From Acidobacteriota bacterium (lineage in GTDB: Bacteria; Acidobacteriota; Holophagae; Thermotomaculales; Thermotomaculaceae), in assembly GCA_027067895.1 (NCBI GenBank), contig JAMOUY010000364.1, positions 1 to 6,012 on the forward strand: a stretch of DNA of 6,012 nt, written 5' to 3'. The notes beneath the pieces were generated by a model. That model saw nothing but the letters and a program-made list of their open reading frames with translations. It was not told the DNA's origin and ran no database searches. Position 1 is the first letter of the stretch, and the number at the start of each line of letters is the position of its first letter. Of the stretch, positions 1 through 5,495 are shown in pieces. Made by a program: the position numbers and the translations under genes.

Positions 1-192
1 ACCCTTTTTTATGTCATCTATGGGATAGCCGTCTTCAACGATTTTATGGAAAACTTCCATAACGTATCTCGGGGTGATTGTTTCAAGGATTTTTTTGTAT
101 TTTTCAAACAAATTTCTTCCGTTTTTTCCCTCAATTATTCCCTTGCAGTATTCATAGAATTGCTCTCTTTTCTCTTTATTGTATCCGCTCAT
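1..192 (-). CDS. DUF438-like / hemerythrin-associated domain protein, N-terminal fragment (partial)
   Basis: The minus-strand frame opens with ATG at 192-190 and stays open for 64 codons to the window edge, so the 3' end is missing. The peptide is hydrophilic and helical, beginning MSGYNKEKREQFYEYCKG. Its second half (ILETITPRYVMEVFHKIVEDGYPIDDIKK) follows the pattern I know from the DUF438 domain: an 'isp.ei...e..li.eG.pveeI..l' helix pair. That domain usually precedes a hemerythrin-like HHE domain and sometimes a PAS domain in putative redox- or gas-sensing proteins. Those downstream domains would lie outside the window and are not seen. The start is supported by GGGAGAG (205-199) upstream and a TATAAT box further up, and the gap to the upstream membrane-protein gene suggests its own promoter. 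The family assignment is from memory of the motif and is moderate; that the frame is coding is more secure. Confidence 0.68.
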   Translation of the reverse strand, partial: MSGYNKEKREQFYEYCKGIIEGKNGRNLFEKYKKILETITPRYVMEVFHKIVEDGYPIDDIKKG

Positions 193-231
193 TCGTATCT
201 CTCCCGCTTAATCTTTTTTAATCGCAACTAC

Positions 232-237
232 ATTATA
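232..237 (-). promoter_or_regulatory. -10 box for the DUF438-like gene
   Basis: On the minus strand the sequence reads TATAAT, a perfect sigma-70 -10 hexamer, about 40 nt before the ATG at 192. The start point would fall near 226 and give a leader of roughly 33 nt containing the GGGAGAG ribosome site. The -35 region is weak (AACTTA at 17 nt spacing) and coincides with a short inverted repeat at 256-268, which might indicate that an activator or repressor acts here. Confidence 0.45.
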
Positions 238-255
238 GTATGAATTTCCTTTTTT

Positions 256-268
256 AAGTTGAAAACTT
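256..268. repeat. Short inverted repeat at the -35 position
   Basis: The plus strand reads AAGTT-GAA-AACTT, a perfect 5-bp dyad around a 3-nt centre. It sits just upstream of the TATAAT box of the DUF438-like gene, and just downstream of the stop codon of the membrane-protein gene at 299. No T-tract follows it on the minus strand (A-run instead), so it is a poor terminator. It could be an operator half-site pair, but a 5-bp dyad in AT-rich DNA can easily arise by chance. Confidence 0.25.
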
Positions 269-298
269 CCGCTTTTGGGCTTAGGGAAATGTTTTGAT

Positions 299-751
299 TT
301 ATTCAAAAGAGTAGGGATTTTCCCCGCTTTCGTTTTCAATTTCCGATTTATTCGGTTTCCATATAAAAAGCGCGATTATAGACAAAATCAGAAATGGCGG
401 ATAATAAACGCCGTTTTTGGTGATAAACGCCGCTATAAATCCGTAAAGTGCAATGCTTTCGGCAAAAGCCCAAGCCATAATGTGGATTGCCTTTGTGTTT
501 ATTTTTTGGAAAACCTTTCTGAATGTGTTTTTTTTGCCCGCAACAAAGATGAATTCGCCTATACCGAGAAAAAACAGCATTTTTACCGTAATTGGGATTG
601 ATGAAAAGTTTGAAAAAGTGTTTGAATAAGGTTTAAATTCCAGCGGAAACGGATGTCTTATCCAGATAATAATTGTGTAAAGGATTAAAAAACCTAAAAA
701 CCCGAGCCATATTCGGTTTAATTCGCTAAAAACTTTTTCTTTGTTTTCCAT
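299..751 (-). CDS. Small four-helix integral membrane protein, function unknown
   Basis: A 150-residue protein starts at ATG 751-749 behind an excellent ribosome site (AGGAGG at 762-757, 5 nt before the start). Hydrophobic segments lie at about residues 14-31, 56-71, 88-110 and 117-131. The C-terminus is polar and acidic (KSEIENESGENPYSFE) and probably soluble. The third segment carries a buried acidic residue, Glu98, in AFAESIALYGF; Glu66 lies in the second segment (GIGEF). The third and fourth segments, ending in WKPNKSEIE, resemble small uncharacterised four-helix proteins with an 'AE..A..G' helix and a final 'rPt.e.i'. That is recollection, not a search. The AES.ALYGF stretch also superficially recalls the acidic helix of ATP synthase subunit c, but length and helix number do not fit. 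The gene diverges from the exported-protein gene at 896 and its own promoter is not clear. No function is assigned. Confidence 0.8.
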   Translation of the reverse strand: MENKEKVFSELNRIWLGFLGFLILYTIIIWIRHPFPLEFKPYSNTFSNFSSIPITVKMLFFLGIGEFIFVAGKKNTFRKVFQKINTKAIHIMAWAFAESIALYGFIAAFITKNGVYYPPFLILSIIALFIWKPNKSEIENESGENPYSFE

Positions 752-756
752 TTTCT

Positions 757-762
757 CCTCCT
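757..762 (-). promoter_or_regulatory. Shine-Dalgarno site of the four-helix membrane protein
   Basis: On the minus strand this reads AGGAGG, a full anti-16S match 5 nt before the ATG at 751. It fixes that start and implies efficient translation. Confidence 0.75.
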
Positions 763-790
763 TTTTGTTGCTAAATTTTTTTGTTTTAAT

Positions 791-819
791 TTTAAACTAA
801 TTCTTTTTTTTGGTATAGT
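791..819 (+). promoter_or_regulatory. Putative sigma-70 promoter for the exported-protein gene
   Basis: A -35-like TTTAAA (791-796) and a -10-like TATAGT (814-819) are separated by 17 nt. Transcription would start near 826 and leave a leader of about 70 nt before the ATG at 896. The surrounding region is extremely A/T-rich, so the match is suggestive rather than strong. The same intergenic region (752-895) must also hold the divergent promoter for the membrane-protein gene, which I could not pinpoint. Confidence 0.4.
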
Positions 820-884
820 GAAAATAAGTTTTCCTGACGATTTGTGTGAATAGTTGTTTTTCGTTTGGAAAAAATCTCTTTATC

Positions 885-890
885 AGGGGG
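885..890 (+). promoter_or_regulatory. Ribosome-binding site deciding the start of the exported protein
   Basis: AGGGGG lies 5 nt before ATG 896. This favours 896 over the in-frame upstream TTG at 854. Starting at 896 also places a clean signal peptide at the very N-terminus. Confidence 0.6.
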
Positions 891-895
891 TTTGT

Positions 896-1666
896 ATGCG
901 TTTCAAGGCTTTTGTTTTCACATTGTTTTTGTCGGTTGTTGCTGTTTGTTGTTTTGACGCTTACGCTTTTTGGGGAAAGAAAAAAAATTCTTTTAAAATT
1001 TACGGATACATTTTTCTTACTCCCGAAACTGCGGCGGTAAATGTGCCTGTAAAACTTTACGATAAAAAAACAGGCAGGTTGGTTGCGGTAAGCAACAGCA
1101 ATATTTTCGGAAAATATAAATTTAAAAACGTTTCTCCGGGTGAATATGTTGTGGTTGTGAAGAAATTTTCTCAAAATGCGACTGTTGTAAAGAAAAACGT
1201 TAAAGTGCAGTTTGATTTGAGTTCGCCTGACGGAATTTACCATCCCTTGCAACTTTTTGCAAAAGGAATGGTTAAAGAAATGGAAAATCAGCAGTTGGGC
1301 GGAGACCCGGGACAGACAAATCCGGCCTTGCAGTCGTGGATAGCGGGGGAATATTATTCTTACGAGGGAAGTACCGAGAGAAAGTTGATGCTTTGCCCGA
1401 ACGGGATTTTTTACGATTCAAGGGAATCTTCGTATTCGGGCACAAGTTACGACAGCGGTGGAAACGCCACGTCTTCTTTCGGCGCCGCAAGCGCAAATTC
1501 CGGAAGCGGAAGGTGGTCAATAAACGGAAACAAGCAGAGCGGAACAATTACCTTCTGCTACAAGGGAAAAGGGTGCCAGACTGTTAAGTATTACATTATG
1601 AGGGACAACTGCATAAAAATAAACGGCATTACCTTCTGCTACAAAGGCAGACCGCGTTGCAGATAG
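896..1666 (+). CDS. Exported protein with Cna-B/carboxypeptidase-regulatory-like domain and Cys-containing C-terminal domain
   Basis: The protein has 256 residues from ATG 896. Residues 1-24 form a Sec signal peptide: basic MRFK, a hydrophobic core, and a likely signal peptidase I site after DAYA. The VAVC stretch is not a good lipobox. Residues ~33-120 look like a beta-sandwich of the Cna-B/CarboxypepD_reg type (NVPVKLYDKKTG, then GKYKFKNVSPGEYVVVV), a fold seen in many surface and periplasmic proteins. Residues ~145-256 form a second domain starting WIAGEYYSYEGSTERKLMLC, with Gly/Ser-rich loops, GRWSINGN, and two copies of ITFCYKG at 218-224 and 245-251. The mature chain has six cysteines (167, 221, 227, 239, 248, 255), suited to disulfides outside the cytoplasm. 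The STERKLMLCPNG style resembles uncharacterised secreted beta-strand-rich domains, but I cannot name one. No enzyme motif is visible. A structural, binding or envelope role is likely but unproven. Confidence 0.85.
   Translation: MRFKAFVFTLFLSVVAVCCFDAYAFWGKKKNSFKIYGYIFLTPETAAVNVPVKLYDKKTGRLVAVSNSNIFGKYKFKNVSPGEYVVVVKKFSQNATVVKKNVKVQFDLSSPDGIYHPLQLFAKGMVKEMENQQLGGDPGQTNPALQSWIAGEYYSYEGSTERKLMLCPNGIFYDSRESSYSGTSYDSGGNATSSFGAASANSGSGRWSINGNKQSGTITFCYKGKGCQTVKYYIMRDNCIKINGITFCYKGRPRCR
1547..1644 (+). repeat. Direct repeat of 17 nt within the exported-protein gene
   Basis: ATTACCTTCTGCTACAA occurs exactly at 1547-1563 and 1628-1644, with starts 81 nt (27 codons) apart and in the same frame. Each copy encodes the ITFCYKG motif. 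Nucleotide identity as well as protein identity suggests either a recent short internal duplication or strong constraint on a repeated beta-hairpin. Confidence 0.8.
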
Positions 1667-1667
1667 T

Positions 1668-2537
1668 TTAGAGTTTTCTCGTTTCCATTATTGTGAACAT
1701 ATCGTTTTTTCTGTCTTTCAGTTTCTCAAAAAATTGGTAAGGGACTTCGGGCACGCCCATTTTGACAAAGGGTTTGTTTTCTCCGTGGAAATCCGAGCCT
1801 CCCGTCGGCACAAGGTTGAACCTGTAAGCAAGTTCAAGAAGTTTTTTGCTTTCCTTTTCGGAAATCTCGGAATGAATAACCTCTATTCCCTGCAATCCGC
1901 TTTTTTTGAGAAGCAGAATAAAGTCTATTAAATCGTTGGTATTCATTCCTATTTTTGTCGGGTGTGCAAGCACTGGCACAATGCCGTTTTCAAACAGAAA
2001 CGAAACAGCCTCGGGGGTTGTGAGTTTTTCTTTGGGAACAAAGGCAATCCCGTCGTTTCCGATGTATTTTGAGAAAGCCTCGTTTGTGTCTTTTGCAAAT
2101 CCCTTTTTCACCATTAAAGAGGCAAAGTGAGGCCTTCCTATAAGTTTTCCGTTTGCCTCTTTTTCAAGTTCTTCCCACGTTAATTCACAGCCCAACTCTT
2201 TCAAACGGGAAACAAGTTTTATGTTTCTAACCTTTCTTGCGTCCTGCAAAAAATTCAGTTTTTCCATAACCTCTCTGTTTTCAGGCTCAATAAAGTAGCC
2301 TAAAACGTGGATTTCGGGATAACTTTCAAAAAGGGAACTTATTTCAATTCCCGCAACCGCTTCTATTCCCAACTCTTTGGCTTTGCTTAGAAATTCCTCA
2401 ACTCCCGCCGCAGTGTCGTGGTCTGTCAAAGCAATGGCGGACAGTCCCTTTTCTTTTGCAAGTTCAACAAGTTCGCTCGGCTTGAAAGTACCGTCCGACG
2501 CAGTTGAGTGCATGTGCAAATCTATCAACTTCCTCAT
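1668..2537 (-). CDS. PHP-domain phosphoesterase, YciV/TrpH (RNase AM-like) family
   Basis: The 289-residue protein has the complete metal-site signature of the PHP superfamily: D6-L-H8-M-H10 and D15, LTDHD (39-41), GIEIS with E65, IHVLGY with H77, GRPHFA (H137), AHP (H192), H222, and GSDFHG (D249, H251). Length and motif order match the YciV/TrpH group. Characterised members hydrolyse 3',5'-nucleoside bisphosphates or act as 5'-3' exonucleases on short RNA (RNase AM). Substrate here is inferred from family only. It is cytoplasmic, with no signal or membrane segments. The gene is last in the minus-strand cluster. Its AAGGAGA ribosome site (2548-2542) overlaps the TAA of the upstream dehydrogenase, 9 nt away, so it is almost certainly co-transcribed. 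Its stop lies one base from the stop of the convergent exported-protein gene, with no terminator between. Confidence 0.93.
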   Translation of the reverse strand: MRKLIDLHMHSTASDGTFKPSELVELAKEKGLSAIALTDHDTAAGVEEFLSKAKELGIEAVAGIEISSLFESYPEIHVLGYFIEPENREVMEKLNFLQDARKVRNIKLVSRLKELGCELTWEELEKEANGKLIGRPHFASLMVKKGFAKDTNEAFSKYIGNDGIAFVPKEKLTTPEAVSFLFENGIVPVLAHPTKIGMNTNDLIDFILLLKKSGLQGIEVIHSEISEKESKKLLELAYRFNLVPTGGSDFHGENKPFVKMGVPEVPYQFFEKLKDRKNDMFTIMETRKL

Positions 2538-2546
2538 TTTTTCTCC

Positions 2547-3851
2547 TTAAAGTTTGAATATGTTTTCCTTTTCAATTCCGTCAAAGGCGTTTCTTGTATC
2601 AAGAATTGCTTTTGAGTTTTCGGCAATTTTCCTGTAATTGAAAGATGAATGGTTTGTGATAAGAATTGCCAAATCAAAAAGAGAAAGATTTTCCGGCGTT
2701 AATTCAACCGATGTGTACATCTCGCCTTCAAAAAGCAGTTTTGAGTGAAACGGGTCTGAATAATTTACCACGGCATTGTATGAATTCAGAAGTTTTATTA
2801 TGTCAAACGCCGGGGATTCCCTTAAATCGCTTATGTCTTTTTTGTAGGTAATCCCCAAAATCAGTATTTTTGATTTTTTCAGGGGTTTTTCAAATGAGTT
2901 TAAAACTCTTATTGCTTTGTCAACAACGAAACGGGGCATGTTTGCGTTAATGTCTGCCGCTAATTCAATAAACCTGTTGTAAAATCCGACGGTTTTCCCC
3001 TTCCACAAAAGGTATTCGGGGTCTAACGGAATGCAGTGTCCCCCGATTCCGGGCCCCGGGTAAAACGGCATAAAGCCGAATGGCTTGGTTGACGCCGCTT
3101 TTATTACATTCCAGATGTTTATTCCCATTCTGTCGCACATTAAGGTTAATTCGTTTACAAGGGCAATGTTTACCGCTCTGAAAGTGTTTTCAAGCAGTTT
3201 TGCCATTTCCGCTTCTTCAAGCGTTTTAACAGGCACAATTTGTTTAATCACTTTGGTATACAGGCTTTTTGCGGCTTTTAAACAATTATCCGTGTATCCG
3301 CCAATTATTTTGGGGGTATTTTCGGTTGTGTATTTTTTGTTTCCAGGGTCAACTCTTTCGGGCGAAAATGCCACAAAAACCTCTTCCCCGATTTTTACTC
3401 CCATTTTTTGCAGAGGCTCAACAATAAATTCCCTTGTTGTGCCGGGGTAGGTTGTTGATTCAAGTACAATTAAAAAAGGCTTGTTTTTCAAATATTTAAG
3501 CGTATTCTGAACCGCATGGCTTACATAGGACAAATCCGGGTTTTTGGATTTTGAAAGCGGGGTGGGGACTGTTATGCTTACCGCGTCAAGTTTTGAAATT
3601 ACCGAATATGAAGTTGAAACCTTAAACTGCCCGTTTGATATGAATTTTTTTATGTCTTCGCTTGATACGTCCTGCACGTATGAAATTCCATCGTTAAGCA
3701 TTTCAATTTTCACTTCGCTAATGTCAATTCCGTAAACCTTGAATCCCTTTTTGAGAAAAGAGATTGCAAGGGGAAGCCCCACATAACCTAATCCGATTAC
3801 GCCTATTTTTAGACTTTTGTCTTCAACTTTTTTTAGAAAATCATTAAGCAT
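2547..3851 (-). CDS. UDP-N-acetyl-D-glucosamine 6-dehydrogenase (WbpA-like nucleotide-sugar dehydrogenase)
   Basis: The 434-residue protein is full length for the UDP-glucose/GDP-mannose dehydrogenase family. An N-terminal Rossmann domain starts with GVIGLGYVG (17-25). ESTTYPGT (131-138) and SPER (163-166) follow, then the helix KLLENTFRAVN (K218, N222) and the active-site loop GPGIGGHCIPLDP (266-278) with catalytic Cys273. The C-terminal UDP-binding domain contains ITYKKDISDLRESPA (334-348). The FYPGPGIGGHCIP form is typical of WbpA-type enzymes, which oxidise UDP-GlcNAc to UDP-GlcNAcA with two NAD+, rather than of Ugd or WecC. This feeds surface polysaccharide synthesis. The start is supported by GGAGAG (3861-3856), and the ATG overlaps the end of the upstream CNNM gene by 8 nt, implying translational coupling. 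No glycosyltransferase or other sugar gene is adjacent. Exact sugar specificity is inferred. Confidence 0.93.
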   Translation of the reverse strand: MLNDFLKKVEDKSLKIGVIGLGYVGLPLAISFLKKGFKVYGIDISEVKIEMLNDGISYVQDVSSEDIKKFISNGQFKVSTSYSVISKLDAVSITVPTPLSKSKNPDLSYVSHAVQNTLKYLKNKPFLIVLESTTYPGTTREFIVEPLQKMGVKIGEEVFVAFSPERVDPGNKKYTTENTPKIIGGYTDNCLKAAKSLYTKVIKQIVPVKTLEEAEMAKLLENTFRAVNIALVNELTLMCDRMGINIWNVIKAASTKPFGFMPFYPGPGIGGHCIPLDPEYLLWKGKTVGFYNRFIELAADINANMPRFVVDKAIRVLNSFEKPLKKSKILILGITYKKDISDLRESPAFDIIKLLNSYNAVVNYSDPFHSKLLFEGEMYTSVELTPENLSLFDLAILITNHSSFNYRKIAENSKAILDTRNAFDGIEKENIFKL

Positions 3852-4446
3852 TTTTCTCTCCGAAAATGGCTGTTTCTATATCTTTGCTTTCCTTGAACCT
3901 GTCTATTATATCCTGCAAATGAGGGGGCAGACAATTTTTTTCTTTGTCAAGCATATAAAAAAATTCTTCTCTTGTAATTAAATCTTCTTCCTCTTTTACG
4001 AAGGACGAAACCATATTGCTCCATTTGTTGAGAAGTATTACCGCGGGTTTTAAAAGAGTTGAAAGAAATTTTATAACTTTTACGATTCCCAGCGATATAG
4101 GTGTGGCAAATTTTGAATAAACCGTTTTTGGAATTATTTCTCCGAAAGTCATCATAATCGGAATTATGAAAAAGACAGCAAATTCCTTGTATTTTTCAAC
4201 GTGTTCAAGAAAAAACAAAGTGCCTGCAAAGGACGCCGTTGCCGCCGAAAGGTTTGTCCCGATTAAACACACGGTTAAAAAATTTATTGGATTTTCCTTT
4301 AATTCAAGCACGTCTTTTGCCCTTTTGTTTTTCTGCTTGGCAAGGTTTAACAATTCTCCGTTGTCGGAAGAGACTATGGCAATCTCGCTTCCGGAAAAAA
4401 AACCTTCCGTTAAAATTGCTATAACAAAAATAATCAATTCAGTCAT
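3844..4446 (-). CDS. CNNM-domain (DUF21) membrane protein lacking CBS and CorC domains
   Basis: The 200-residue protein consists of the CNNM/DUF21 transmembrane domain of the CorB/CorC/HlyC family. It shows FFSGSEIAIVS (16-26), an IGTNLSAA helix (62-69), and GEIIPKTVY (102-110), all hallmarks of the family, whose characterised members are linked to Mg2+ efflux. Membrane segments lie at about 1-18, 55-80, 88-106 and 113-138. The cytoplasmic tail (EEDLITREEFFYMLDKE...) matches the linker that usually precedes the CBS pair, but the gene stops at FGEKNA just where the CBS domains should begin. Typical members are about 400-450 residues. No CBS-coding sequence follows in another frame, because the dehydrogenase starts inside the last codons (8-nt overlap). 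The ATG overlaps the stop of the preceding paralogue (ATGA). It is either a naturally minimal subunit or a stable remnant; the tight coupling favours a functional subunit. Confidence 0.88.
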   Translation of the reverse strand: MTELIIFVIAILTEGFFSGSEIAIVSSDNGELLNLAKQKNKRAKDVLELKENPINFLTVCLIGTNLSAATASFAGTLFFLEHVEKYKEFAVFFIIPIMMTFGEIIPKTVYSKFATPISLGIVKVIKFLSTLLKPAVILLNKWSNMVSSFVKEEEDLITREEFFYMLDKEKNCLPPHLQDIIDRFKESKDIETAIFGEKNA

Positions 4447-5447
4447 TTTGTTTTTTCCACCTTGATTTTTGTCATCACTCTGTCTTTTACTTCAAGCACT
4501 GTAAAATCAAACTGCCCGTCCGATATGCTTTCCCCTTTTTTAGGAAGCCTTCCGAATAAATCAAACAAATATCCGTTTAATGTTTTAAACTTTTTCTGAT
4601 TTAAAGATGCGTCAAAGTAATACTCAAAAAGAGATACGGGCATTTCCCCGCTGATAATGTTTTCATCGTAAATAAAATCCTTAAATTCGTTGAATGAGAA
4701 AAACTCAACAATATTTTTCTTGGTTATAAGCCCTGATATTGCCCCCGTTTCGTCTATGGTGAGAATATTTGTCTTTTCTTTCTGCATAATCTCTATTGCC
4801 CTTGAAAGAGGAATTATCTCGGGAAGCGGGTGTCCCTTTAACTTTGACTTGTCGCTAATCTTGTTTATCGGCGTTGCGGCGAAAAGGCTCGGCGTTGAGG
4901 TTGCTTTAAAAATGCTTTCGTAAAAATATGCTTCCGCATCGTCAATTGCTCCCTCTTTTCTCGCAATGTGTATAACGTTTAAAAACTCAACGTGTTCTTT
5001 GCTGTTTCCGTTTTTAAAGAATTTTCTGAAAGGGGAAAGAATGAGTGAAAGCGGATAAACCAAAAAAACCGATTTTTTCAAAAAACCGACAGGTTTTTTC
5101 AATGCAATCATTTTCGGGGTGATTTCGCCGCCTAAAAGCAGGATAATTGTTGCGGAAAGGACGAAAATTGTTGAGATTGTGGGGTTGGGTTCGGGAAATA
5201 ATCTGTATTTCAGTTTTGCAAAAAGCGACGAAGTAAGTATGTTTACCGTTTCGTTGCCTATCAAAATTGTCGCAAGAATAAGGTTTCTGTATTGTGAAAG
5301 TTTTACAATCAATTTTGACGCAAGGCTTTTTTCCGTTTCAAGTTTGAGTATTTTCCACGGGGTAAGCGAAAAAAACGCAGGCTCGGTGCCTGAAAACATA
5401 AACGAAAAAAATAAAAGAACAACTATTTTTAAAGCAAAAATTTCCAT
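4443..5447 (-). CDS. CNNM/CorC/HlyC-family membrane protein with a single recognisable CBS motif
   Basis: The 334-residue protein has a CNNM/DUF21 domain at ~1-150, with FSGTEPAFFSL (18-28), IGNETVNI (63-70) and GGEITPKMIAL (106-116). Three to four hydrophobic segments are present. A linker (EGAIDDAEAYFYESIF) follows, then a CBS-like segment at ~205-252 (TNILTIDETGAISGLITKKNI). The C-terminal CorC/HlyC domain spans ~265-332 (NGYLFDLFGRLPKKGES, FTVLEVKDRVMTKIKV). The expected first CBS copy appears to be missing, since the second-CBS-like motif comes soon after the linker; this also explains the short length. Family knowledge points to Mg2+/divalent cation transport or its regulation by nucleotide binding at CBS domains; older 'hemolysin' labels are not reliable. 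No clear Shine-Dalgarno precedes ATG 5447. An internal Met17 start would lose the first helix and is unlikely. Confidence 0.9.
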   Translation of the reverse strand: MEIFALKIVVLLFFSFMFSGTEPAFFSLTPWKILKLETEKSLASKLIVKLSQYRNLILATILIGNETVNILTSSLFAKLKYRLFPEPNPTISTIFVLSATIILLLGGEITPKMIALKKPVGFLKKSVFLVYPLSLILSPFRKFFKNGNSKEHVEFLNVIHIARKEGAIDDAEAYFYESIFKATSTPSLFAATPINKISDKSKLKGHPLPEIIPLSRAIEIMQKEKTNILTIDETGAISGLITKKNIVEFFSFNEFKDFIYDENIISGEMPVSLFEYYFDASLNQKKFKTLNGYLFDLFGRLPKKGESISDGQFDFTVLEVKDRVMTKIKVEKTK

Positions 5448-5453
5448 AACTTA

Positions 5454-5459
5454 ATTTTA
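5454..5459 (-). promoter_or_regulatory. Possible extended -10 element in front of the CNNM operon
   Basis: On the minus strand the sequence reads TGATAAAAT, a TG-n-TAAAAT extended -10, with the hexamer only 6 nt before ATG 5447. Any -35 (TTTAAC, 16 nt upstream) would lie in the loop of the hairpin at 5468-5489. If real, transcripts would begin at or next to the start codon, consistent with the missing ribosome site. This rests on a short match in AT-rich DNA. Confidence 0.3.
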
Positions 5460-5467
5460 TCACAGAA

Positions 5468-5489
5468 GGGAAGGCGTTAAAGCCTTCCC
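5468..5489 (-). terminator. Hairpin after the HD-domain gene, possible (weak) terminator
   Basis: GGGAAGGC (5468-5475) and GCCTTCCC (5482-5489) form a perfect 8-bp GC-rich stem with a 6-nt loop, 6 nt after the TGA of the HD gene. It is followed on the minus strand by TTCTGTG rather than a U-run, so it may only attenuate read-through, stabilise the upstream mRNA end, or be an imperfect intrinsic terminator between the HD gene and the CNNM operon. Confidence 0.55.
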
Positions 5490-5495
5490 CGAGTA

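Noticed and set aside
46..243. Plus-strand open frame over the DUF438-like fragment
   Set aside because: It is a reflection of the minus-strand coding sequence, with no ribosome site and low-complexity Phe/Ser content.
275..601. Plus-strand open frame opposite the four-helix membrane protein
   Set aside because: The minus-strand frame has a perfect Shine-Dalgarno and regular membrane segments; the plus frame has neither.
299..751. ATP synthase subunit c for the small membrane protein
   Set aside because: The AES.ALYGF resemblance is limited to one helix; the protein is twice the usual length with four helices and lacks the Gly-rich first helix of subunit c.
854..895. Extension of the exported protein to an in-frame TTG at 854
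   Set aside because: It would add 14 residues (FFVWKKSLYQGVC-like) before an already complete signal peptide, and has no ribosome site; AGGGGG precedes ATG 896 at good spacing.
797..1252. Long minus-strand open frame opposite the exported-protein gene
   Set aside because: The product is rich in Arg/Asn/Phe with no domain-like pattern and lies antisense to a protein with a signal peptide and recognisable domain; it is a shadow frame.
1634..1652. TCTGC/GCAGA hairpin near the end of the exported-protein gene as a terminator
   Set aside because: The stem is only 5 bp, lies inside the coding sequence and is not followed by a T-run.
3844..4446. Frameshift explanation for the missing CBS domains of the short CNNM protein
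   Set aside because: The next gene's start codon overlaps the stop and immediately encodes the dehydrogenase Rossmann fold, so no displaced CBS-coding sequence exists downstream.
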